This document shows positions 47,075 to 56,201 of a DNA stretch of 64,000 nucleotides, in pieces (the first letter of the stretch is position 1; every line of letters begins with the position of its first letter). The position numbers and the translations under genes are program-made. The notes under the pieces are model-generated. The model had not been told where the DNA came from and did no database searches. It worked only from the letters and a program-made list of their open reading frames with translations. Origin of the DNA: Caenorhabditis remanei (Eukaryota > Nematoda > Chromadorea > Rhabditida > Rhabditidae); contig NC_071328.1 of the NCBI RefSeq assembly GCF_010183535.1, forward strand, positions 5,890,001 to 5,954,000. Reading direction: 5' to 3'.

Positions 47075-47840
47075 TTTCTATGTGACTCTTGTTTCTAATG
47101 CTCAAGCCGGTTCGACAATTTCTAATTTTCAAACCCCGCTTCCTTCTTCTTTGGTATTCCGCCGTGAGTATGAAGTAGCCCTCTCTTCCATCATTTATCC
47201 AACCTCTCATGATTTGATTTCCCATAACCCTGAATCACCGGGTAAATATGAGAATGAGTTTTATGTTTCTTTCGGAACAACGGAATACAAGTGTAAAGTA
47301 CCAAACTGCTCATTTTCTTCACCAAGTCAACTAATCGAGATTTTGAACCATACTCTTGCGAAAACGGTGAAAACTGCTACAAACGTCACAGGAAAGGGAA
47401 TCGAGCTGTTTTCATACGATCCTCTATTCAAGCGAGTAACGATTCAACATACGAAGAATATTACACGTGTTGAACTTTCGGACCGTCTCAGCTATTTTCT
47501 CGGTCTAAACAAGGAAAACACACAATTTCCGGCAAAAGGTCAATATACCATGTATTCCGGTGCAGATCTTATGTATATCTACTCTGAAGGCTTGGTAGAA
47601 CCCCAGATGGTTAGTCATATACAAACACCTCTTTTGAAGGTTATCAGTATAAGTACGGGAAATGAGGGAAATGTTGAACAAACATTCTCAAACCCACTAT
47701 ATGTACCATTGAGAGTGAAAGAAGTTTCCCGCATCGGCATTCAAATTAAGAACGATAGAGATCATTTCATTCCATTTAACTCTGGAAAGATTGTCATCGT
47801 ACTTCATTTCCGTCCAGTCAAATACTCATTTGATGGTTGA
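47067..47840 (+). CDS. Minor capsid (penton-like) protein
   Basis: 257 residues, intronless and open throughout. It is beta-rich, starting MSDFYVTLVSNAQAGSTISN, with repeated short strands and no membrane segment. Position (between integrase and major capsid genes) and size match the single-jelly-roll minor capsid proteins of Polintons, which would form the vertices of a virion. Assigned by context and length; no catalytic motif exists to confirm it. Confidence 0.65.
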   Translation: MSDFYVTLVSNAQAGSTISNFQTPLPSSLVFRREYEVALSSIIYPTSHDLISHNPESPGKYENEFYVSFGTTEYKCKVPNCSFSSPSQLIEILNHTLAKTVKTATNVTGKGIELFSYDPLFKRVTIQHTKNITRVELSDRLSYFLGLNKENTQFPAKGQYTMYSGADLMYIYSEGLVEPQMVSHIQTPLLKVISISTGNEGNVEQTFSNPLYVPLRVKEVSRIGIQIKNDRDHFIPFNSGKIVIVLHFRPVKYSFDG

Positions 47841-47878
47841 TTACGTATTCAACTACTCAAGAATCCGCGTCTCACACT

Positions 47879-48392
47879 ATGCATATTTACTTTGATCCTG
47901 ATGGTTCTATTGATTGGGTCCATTTTTTCGAAAATGACCCAAGTCAGACCGGTTCTGGTGGATTTCGTGCCGGAAGTCTCTATCAACGGGGAAACGGTCC
48001 TTTCGCGCAATTACTCGGAAAACTCTTCATTTCTGCTGTACCCCTGCTAAAACGTATGGGTGTTTCAGTAGGTCGTGAAGTCATGGATTCGTCACTTCGT
48101 ATTGCAAACGACGGTAGCGGCTGGTGATTCTTTTAAACAGTCCTTGTCAAAAAACGCTACCAATTCTTATAATTCTCTTATCAATCGTGCTGTCAGCAAA
48201 CTCGATCAGTCTGGTGGAAGAAGAAAGAGGAGAAAAACGGTTCGTCGGAAGCGGAAACCTGTCAGAAAAGCAAGGAGAAAGGCCCCAAAAAGAAAAGTTC
48301 CATCTAAAAAGCGGAAGACATCCAAGAAGAAAAGGTCTTTACCGAAATCAACATCACGAAAACGCGACATCTTTGGAAAATGGCAAAGCTAA
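47879..48392 (+). pseudogene. Split basic core-type protein
   Basis: The first frame from 47879 has a glycine- and arginine-bearing motif (GSLYQRGNGPFAQLLGKLF) and stops at 48125-48127. The adjoining frame to 48392 carries a strongly basic tail (GGRRKRRKTVRRKRKPVRK and on to KRDIFGKW). The two overlap near 48075-48127 and look like two parts of one DNA-condensing core protein separated by a frameshift near 48105-48120. The family resemblance is to the small basic core proteins of adenovirus-like elements (inference). The 3' end overlaps the capsid start. Confidence 0.55.
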
Positions 48393-49767
48393 TCGAATCG
48401 AAAAGTGCTCCAAGCGCCCCATCCAATATTTGTCTTTTTGACACTCCACCAAGTCAAGTTGCATTCACAAAGGGAACATGGATGACTTATACCACAACAA
48501 ACGCTATAAATTCAAAAGGACCGTATGTTTTCAATGTTTATGATAGTGCCCACTTTTTTCAACTCAACAAAACTTATATCAGTTTTAAACTGAAACTCAA
48601 AAATGCTGAAGAAGACCCCGACACTCCTCCTATTCAATATACAAACTTTATTGGAGCCACCTTCTTTGACCAAGTTAAAGTAACCTTTAACAATGTTCCG
48701 GTCTATGACTCGGACTATTATGCATACAAAAGCTATATTCAAACTCTACTTGGAGAAAATACCGAAACCAAAGAAGGATTTCTTTCTACTGCAGGATGGC
48801 GTGATCCGAACAGTAAAGACGCCCGTGTCTTGACTACAAAATCAGAATTGGATCTGTATGCTCCGCTACTTTTGGAATGTTTCCAAACGGATAGACTTTT
48901 GATCCCACATGTTGATATTCAACTTACTCTCTACCGAAATAGTGACGCTTTCTGTCTGCAAAGTTCTAAAGACACAAAGGCTGAATTGGAAATTTTCGAT
49001 TGAAACTACATATGAGGGCGATTGATGTTGTACCATCAGCTACTCTAGCTTTGGAAAATCGATTGAGAACTGCACCAGCACAATATCCATTCACTCTTTC
49101 AAAAGTGAAAATCATTGGAGTCCCTGAAGGACGCTTTGAACTACCGTTCAGCACTATATATCATGACATTGTTCCAAGGCGTATAATTATTGGACTTCTC
49201 AATCCCAATGCTGATGTCACCAAAGATTCTCTCGAGTTTCCACATTTTGACGTTTCCGAAATTCAACCTAAACGCTGGAGGAACCGCGTACCCACCACAA
49301 CCAATTCAATGTGACTTTGAGAATAAGAGTTATGCTCAAGCACTCGCTCGACTATATGATGAACTCGGATGTGTATCAAATAAGACGTGTCCCTGTATTA
49401 CATACAAAATGTTCCGAAGTGGGCACACTTTCTTGTTTTCAATATTGCACCCATTGATACCTCAAATTCATGGGAATTGGTACAAGCAGGATGCACTCAA
49501 CTGTTATTGCGTTTTTTAAGAAGAAAGTCCCCGCTGGAGGGCTGAATGTTTTGGTTTTGTCACAATATGATGCAATGTATGAGGTCGACCGTTACCGCAA
49601 TGTTACAACAAACCCAAAAATTAATTCATTTGTACTTTTTCCGTCGTACAAGTCGGTCGTTATGATGTTGCCGGGGAACCACGCGCCCTATTGTTCCTCC
49701 GGATTTTGCCAATCCCTTCCAGTCGGCAGTAAGTGTTTTATAATTATTTTTTTCTTATTTTTCTTTT
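48380..49767 (+). pseudogene. Major capsid protein gene with three frame breaks
   Basis: The first frame starts MAKLIESKSAPSAPSN and runs to a stop at about 49003, with beta-rich sequence (FTKGTWMTYTTTNAINSKG, ATFFDQVKVTFNN). Coding-like sequence then goes on in other frames: 49000-49314, about 49270-49450, and from about 49450 (SQYDAMYEVDRY). So the gene is broken at least three times. Length, position and beta content fit the double-jelly-roll major capsid protein of Polintons. The 3' end is not clear: the last frame stays open to the assembly gap. As it reads here it could not make a full capsid protein. Confidence 0.65.
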
Positions 49768-49867
49768 NNNNNNNNNNNNNNNNNNNNNNNNNNNNNNNNN
49801 NNNNNNNNNNNNNNNNNNNNNNNNNNNNNNNNNNNNNNNNNNNNNNNNNNNNNNNNNNNNNNNNNNN
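49768..49867. other. Assembly gap (100 N)
   Basis: Exactly 100 unknown bases, the convention for a gap of unknown size. It cuts the right part of the Maverick from the flank. Confidence 0.98.
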
Positions 49868-50472
49868 ACTCACTGTTTGGGCTTTCCGTTAAAATCGATT
49901 TCTAGTAATTTTAGTCGAGGCATTTAATAGAAATGTGGAACTGACGCGTGTCACTGAATCTACCGCCTTTTATATACATTTCTGATCGAAACGTCCTGGT
50001 TCATTCTCTTAGTTCACGTGTTTTATATTTTCTATTTCTCATAAAAGATTACGTGAAATTTTTATTTTTCAAAAAAAAATTTGCTAAAAATCTTTGCTAA
50101 AACGTGTGTACATATAGTGTATTCGGGATAGAAGTCCACCAATTTTTGAATCAAAAAATTTCAATATTTTTGAAACACTTCGACATTTTGACTCACTCCT
50201 TATCAAGTTTTTCTGTTTTTCTAACATTTCTCAGCCTAGAGTTACTACAATCATCTCTTTATCATCTCTGTCGTATTCTATTCACCATCTGTCCTTTTAT
50301 GGTCTTGAGTCAACACTGCAGCATTCAGAAGACCTCCCACTCAATACGGTCTATAGATTATCGTATTTCTTTGTTAGATTTTCTCCATGCTCAGCATTAT
50401 TACTCTTTCGTTAAAGTATTGCTCGGCAATACTTTTTGATGGGCAACGGTTCACGGTGCTTCCTTTTTTCGA
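49868..50472. other. Right flank of gap, upstream of F-box gene
   Basis: AT-rich, no supported gene. Positions 49966-50070 resemble 52690-52812 upstream of the SH2-like gene (shared TTTTATATACATTTCTGATC and GATTACGTGAA lines), so promoter DNA appears duplicated. Confidence 0.45.
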
Positions 50473-51787
50473 ATGGAAGAAAAATAAGTTTTCTCTTCAA
50501 AAATTGCCTTTTATTGCGAGAAAACTTGTGATGGAATTAATGGACCCAGCAGAGCGGTAATACATTCCAATACGTGTTCCCTTATTTACCCAGTTTATTC
50601 AGATTCAATATAAGTCTCATCTCAAAGCGGATGGAAGTCGATGTTCATTGTGCTAGAACTCGATTATATTCCCCTATTATCGTTTTTGTTGATAGCTATT
50701 CAAAAATTTTTCTGAAGGAAATCAAAGGGTTTGAACTGACTTGCACAATAACTGGTTTCAGAATCAAAACAGGAAAACGGTATGGTATCAGTGAGAAACC
50801 AAAACAAACTCCTAACTTTTTTAGCTTTTCCAAAATTGGATCAATTATCGAGAACACTGCAGAAGCGATTAATCGACTACGGACCACTTCCAAATGTGGG
50901 AAAATTGATATTCGAATTCGAACGAAATCTATCGAAAAATCATTTATCGAAGAGCTGTTATCCAATACAGTTTTGGAGAATTATTTCAACATTTCTATGA
51001 TCGGAGTTGCCTTTGATATGGAGGCGATGACCTTTTTTATGAATACGGCAAAGTTTGATAGTCATTTTTCTTTCCGTAATTCTGAAATGCCTTTGGATTT
51101 GAGACATGAAAACGTGGGTTCCAATTTTAGAGTCTTCCAGCTAAACAATCATTGATTTATGTTACAGGCATTGAAATTTAAAAGAAGTATTTATGACGAT
51201 GCTCGGTGGGTACGTGTGGATGATTTGTTGAGGATTGTGAACGTTGATCGAGTGATATTATATAGGACTAATTTAACTTCTGATGATGTTAGAGCCTTGC
51301 TAACTCATTGGATCAATAGTGAAGCTGATATGTTTCATTCGATGGAAATCATCGCTTATGAAGATATTGAACTAGATGAGTTATTTGATTCACTGGTTGT
51401 TTTGAAACATTTACATGATTCCTGTTCCACTATTTTTACGTAAGTTCACTGGAAATCGATAAACAAGTTTTGAGAATAAGTTTCAGACTGGCAAAATCTT
51501 CCTCACGAGTATTCCCGGTTTTGGCTATCACGTATGCTCTCTCCATTGTTATAATCTCTGCGTGGAAACCAGATGAAACGTTTAATGCTGACCTGAGTAA
51601 GGATCAGTACGAACCAACGTATCAAATACTTCAATTGCTGGAAAGGAAGACTACGTTGGAGAGATCTCTGGAACAACGAAATAATGGTGTTGACCAGATA
51701 CAAATGACTGAAGAACTTGCTGAAATAATGCAGGAGTTGTGGAGGTTTGGAGTGTTTTTCGAAGGTGGGACAGCCACTAGAGGCTAA
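50473..51787 (+). CDS. F-box B (FBXB) family protein, start unclear
   Basis: Exons: about 50473-50556, 50603-51113, 51168-51439, 51487-51787. The first codes an F-box start (FSLQKLPFIARKLVMELMDP) that continues into the second (FNISLISKRM). The remainder resembles the F-box-associated domain of nematode FBXB proteins (WVRVDDLLRIVNVDRVILYR). Such proteins recruit targets to SCF ubiquitin ligases and form a large, fast-changing worm family. The ATG at 50473 is one frame off the F-box; a five-A run (about 50480) between them may hold an insertion or a sequence error. Hence the start is unresolved and it could be a young pseudogene. All later exons are open. Confidence 0.65.
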
Positions 51788-52883
51788 GTTTCAAAAGGAA
51801 ACCTCTCATTTTGAACTTGCCAGAGTTGTAGATGCACGACTGCAGGTTTATCTGTTTTTGTTTTTAATCATGTTACATTTTGTTTTAATTCTTTTCTTGT
51901 AGCATCTATTAATATTAAACTCAAATGATTGCATCTAATCAAACTAAACCGCTTCAATAAAAAGTTTATAAGTTTGTATATTCAAGTTTCCTTTTGTATG
52001 AGACGGGATACAGGGTGGATAACGAGTCTGAACACTTTTTCTGTAGAGCAGTAGGCACCTTCATTGGTTGGAATTTTGAATTCGCTATTTTGAAACAGAC
52101 GATCTACATATGAGCGGTTTTTATAATCATCAGGGTTCTCAAATTTGAGTCAAGCTACAGTAGTGGCCATAAAGAAAGCGACATTTGCAGTTTTTAGTGG
52201 AAAATTGTCAACTATTTGTCAGAGAAATTTTTGAGCTGTTTACATTGACTGCCTGTAACTTCTTAGGATGTGTCCGTACAGAAAAGTTGTCAAGTACAAA
52301 AATGAAGCTCTATTTGTGATCTATACACTCCATAAACAATCGATATTGTGAGACTATCTGTGAGAACGTTTCACATATTCTAAGGTAATCATTTTCAAAT
52401 ATTAGAATGGAATACCGATAACGAGCTTTAAAAATTGAAATATTCAGTATTTGAAACACTTTTGAGGCTTGAGACGTTCTCGAGAACGTTTCCAGAGATT
52501 TCTGTAGATGTGTAAACTCAGAAAACCTAAACATCAGAGTCACTTTCTCAGACAGTCGAAGTCATCAGGAGACTCTAGGCTCTTACAATTTCCTAAAACT
52601 ATGCCTGAAAGATCTAAACACTCAAGAACGTGATCGTCTTTTTCGTTGCAACCAGATATGGCGATGGTTCTTCTCAAACCGTTAATTTCACTTTTATATG
52701 CATTTCTGATCAAGAAATTCTGATTTTTAAATCAAATTATTATTTGTTAGGTCATGTGTTCTGTATTTTCACCGAAATGATTACGTGAACTTTCTATAAT
52801 TTTCAAATAAAAAAGTGCTTGAACTTCAAATTCCAATGTTCTCTTTCAGTTTCATTTTAATCGAGTAAAATAACGCATTTTTA
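51788..52883. other. Intergenic between F-box and SH2-like genes
   Basis: AATAAA near 51957 probably serves the F-box gene. The AAAAGTTGTCAA dispersed repeat occurs at about 52265-52325. No gene seen. Confidence 0.5.
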
Positions 52884-54007
52884 ATGGAAGGTGAAATCTC
52901 TAAAACGCCATACAACACTATCTATGCGCCGTTGGTGAGTTAGTGCTCTATTGACAATCCCCAATTATCAATAGAGCGCACTTTCAGAAGAACAAAAACA
53001 AAGAAGTGGTTTGTTGTGAGCATGGGAAAACGTGCGGAAAGGGAAAAGATGAGAATCAATACGTGAATTTATGCCAATCTCCTCCGAAAGAATCAACAGT
53101 TGCATCGAAACTCGTTGAGAAGTTGAATAAATTGGCTGATAAATCTGAAATAATCAGTCTGAAAAGTATCATGGAAAAGGAGAAATCAACGAAAAAGGGG
53201 AAGAATGAAAGGAAAAAGAAAGCAGTAATTGATGACAGTCAATCGTATGTCATGCTTGGACCAGCGAGGTATCGTGTTACTGTAGGGGGCGGAGCCAGAA
53301 ATTGAAAATTATTCAATTCAGTGGAGAACAGAATTCTCAAGCGTCTCCAGCTCAACCTCCTTCTGCAAGTGAGATTTCGATTATAGACCGATCGGATAGT
53401 CGTCGCAAGTAAGACTGAAATTTCTGGAAATTTTCAAAAACTTTGGGTTTGATGGCCTAGGAAACTCCAGAGTTAGTCCATCGTGGTGTTCGATCTGGCG
53501 CGCGATCGGTGTGTCTGTGGCCGAATTCTAGCGTTTTCTAGGTCATCAAAACTTATTCCACTTCTGAAAACGAATTTCGTGGGCGGTCCTTAATACAACT
53601 TCCAGAAGCGGCGAAGCCTCATCTGCCTACATTGGTGTCCTGACTCTCGCAGAAGCTGAGAATCGTCTGACGAATCGTGGTGAATTCGCCCTCTACCATC
53701 TCTCCCACCCTGCCGGACGCCTCGATACTCTCTATGAATCCCTCCCACTCATGCTCATCTACCGTACTACCACCAAGAAAAATCGTCACTATTCGATTCG
53801 TGTGTCGTCGGAAAACCAATATTTCGTTGATTGTGGATATCCGAATGTTCGAAAACACTACTCGTTGAATCAGTTGATTATGTACTATAAGGTTTCTTCA
53901 AAGTTTTCAGAAAATCTGAAATCATCTACAATTTTCAGATCTCTGCCACGTGTGAAATCAACCCAGATGACACTTCTGCTGACTCGTTTTCCTGGTGGCT
54001 CGAGTAG
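52884..54007 (+). CDS. Small SH2-like domain protein
   Basis: Five exons (52884-52934, 52988-53268, 53322-53408, 53606-53891, 53939-54007) give 257 residues in a clean frame. Residues 1-150 are lysine- and serine-rich without a known domain. Residues from about 141 to 235 read as an SH2 fold: YIGVLTLAEAENRLTNRGEF, then HYSIRVSSENQYFVD, then YSLNQLIMYYK. SH2 domains bind phosphotyrosine peptides. The FLVR strand is replaced by FALYHLS, so the arginine that normally holds the phosphate is missing and binding may be altered. I cannot name the C. elegans counterpart. Intron 3 holds a foldback repeat. Confidence 0.7.
53448..53550. repeat. Short foldback element in SH2-like intron
   Basis: TTTGATGGCCTAGGAAAC (53448-53465) and its inverted copy with two mismatches (53533-53550) enclose a GC-rich core (GATCTGGCGCGCGATCGG). 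A GATGGCCTAGAAA line also occurs at 3389-3403, inside the element upstream of cdc-7, suggesting a related repeat family. Confidence 0.55.
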
Positions 54008-54612
54008 AGAGAACTTCTGAAAAGAATTGAAAGTGAATGAATGTGTTTTTTTCTCAAAACTTGTTCATTGTTGTCATTTTACATATGCAAATAGAAATCT
54101 CTATTAGTTAGACAGTATTTACAAAGAATCGAGAGAAAAATTGAAAGGGTGAGTTTGGTATTAAAAGAAATTGATGTGTTTTTCGAGAGGGGGAAATCAG
54201 AGAGCACTGAGAATAGTTCGGTATTTATGTACAGAGGCATCGGGGAAGCGTGGAGGAAAAGAAAAAGAAATTATTTCAATCTAGAAAGAATACCCGGAAT
54301 CGATGAATTGTGTCTGTTAAGGAGAGAAAGAGAAGGTGAGAGAGATGGTGTTAAAGCTGAAAAATGATTTCCCCCATTGAGTTAAAAAGAGCACATTCTC
54401 AAATCCTTTGACACTTTTAGAAAAAAATCGAATTGAAAACTTGATATGAGCAAGTAAAAAAACGAAAAATTAAACGGGGAGTCTGAATCACAGATACTAT
54501 TTGGGAGGGGAAGGGGCGGGGTTTCGTTTTTTTTCTAAATTTTTGTTAGGAAAATTTCTCAATAAATACTATATGAAGAGACTGAAAATATGCTATATTC
54601 AAGGGATGTTAA

Positions 54613-56201
54613 TTAATCAATTATCGCTCCTTCTGATGAATCCGACGTCGTCGTCTGATTGTTGGCTGTGTATGGAAGCTCGCCGGCCGCTGTGTTCTTC
54701 CTGTAGACAAATACTTGGCCGAGAATGAAGATGTCAATTGATATCTGGAATAAAAGATACTGGGTAGGAGGATTCGAGTCGAATCGATTTACCTGAAGAA
54801 TAGCACAAATCCAGAACTGCAGAGGACTGCCTGTCGCCACGAAGTATCCAGTTTTTGCGAGATCTCCAGCCAACCACGCCAACACCATGGGGATACTGAA
54901 AACAAGCTCTTATTAGACGTGGAAAAACTGGGGCGCGTTCGGCGCTTTTTTTATTTCTACCGTAGTTTTTTTGTTTTCTTACAGGAGAACTTGGCTCTTC
55001 AATTTTATTTAGGGAATTTAGCCTCCTTTTTACTAGTTTTCGACAAAAAGGAATGTTGAAAAACTTTGACTGCAATAGATTTCCAAATTAAGTCGCCTGA
55101 AACTGAAACATCACAAAATCAGTCCAAGCCGGTCTGAGCCGAGACAAGTCTGATGATCAGTGATCCCCCAATTCCCTCTTATGTCCAAAACTTCTGAAAG
55201 CCCTTTTCTCTGAAATTGTCACTTTCAGCCTAACCAGAACGAACACGACCGAGAAGAGTCTAAAGAGTAATATTGAAATTCGTCCCTGTGGAAATCTGAT
55301 CCATTATCCAAACATTTCCTCTCTTCTGAATTTTACCCGTTGTTTTTATTTCAAAACGAACTTTGGATTTGTTGCGTACTTTGTGAATCTAGTCGTTTTT
55401 CTGTTTTTCGTGCTCTCATTCTACCTATGATTTTGTGGATTTTCCCACGAAAGTTCACTGGTTGTTCAAAGACTAAAGGCATTTTCTTTGCTTTTTAGTT
55501 TACTGTCTGTATATCTGTTTGTCCAGATCACAAACCTCATTCCTTGTGTAGACTTCCTCTGGAAATTCCTCAGAAGTTGTGGCACTCCGAGAGTGGCTTC
55601 TGTAAGGAGAGCACACATTCCGATTGCTTCAATGTAGATTTTTTGCTGAAATTCAGATTTTAATTTATGCTTTTTCGATGAGATCTCTTCCTTACATTGA
55701 AAAAGATCCACGTGGCAAGAGACCAGAAAATGGTGAAGAGAAGGAGGGCAATGATGAAAGAAGCGAGATCGTGCCACGCCCAGAATGCATTGAAAAAGTC
55801 TCCTTCTGGAAATAAAAAACAGTAAAATCTGAAACTTTTCTGGAATTCATTTTTCTCTGAAAAGTGGGCAACTTCAACTGCTTCACTCTTTCCACCACAG
55901 AATGTAATCATTGAATTAGATATAAAAGGGGATAGAGAGAGTGAGATATAGGAAGGGACCCACACAACGAATAGAAGAGTTACTGTAGAGTTTGATTTGG
56001 AGAGATTTCACCTTTGAAATGATCCCATTTTCCATTTGTAATCACGTAAAATGCATTTGCAATGGTGTTCCGATGATATGTTTGCTCTATAATAAAACTG
56101 AAGATCACAACCACAACACGGATAGGAGGAAATTCTGATAGGAGAAACTTAATTGGTGCGTCTGAGACGCGATATTTTTTGAACCAGCTATTGTATCCTT
56201 C
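54613..56201 (-). CDS. PQ-loop membrane protein, SLC66A2-like (5' end not found)
   Basis: Five exons on the minus strand: 56201-56012, 55805-55696, 55645-55536, 54895-54793, 54744-54613, giving 214 residues in one frame. The middle reads IEAIGMCALLTEATLGVPQL, the second PQ-loop motif, followed by STQGM and then VLAWLAGDLAKTGYFVATG and PLQFWICAILQ. This order matches SLC66A2/PQLC1, a Golgi/endosomal PQ-loop protein. At least five membrane segments are visible. The first exon here starts at an acceptor (CTCAAG) with a stop upstream, so one or more N-terminal exons, including the first PQ loop, are missing; none was found up to 60300. Either they are far upstream or the gene is truncated. Confidence 0.65.

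Larger units (their letters stand above)
34250..49767. mobile_element. Maverick/Polinton virus-like DNA transposon (incomplete)
   Basis: One block holds the Maverick/Polinton hallmark set: protein-primed PolB (38455-43709), A32/FtsK-like packaging ATPase (44196-44825), DDE integrase (45829-46839), penton-like (47067-47840) and major-capsid-like (48380 on) genes, plus a PIF1-like helicase. The order ATPase, integrase, minor capsid, core, major capsid and the overlapping starts are virus-like. Frame breaks occur in three late genes. The boundaries are estimates: left after the satellites; right lost in the 100-N gap. The adenovirus-like protease expected for this family was not found. The closest known relatives are the Mavericks described in Caenorhabditis (family knowledge). 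Confidence 0.9.
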
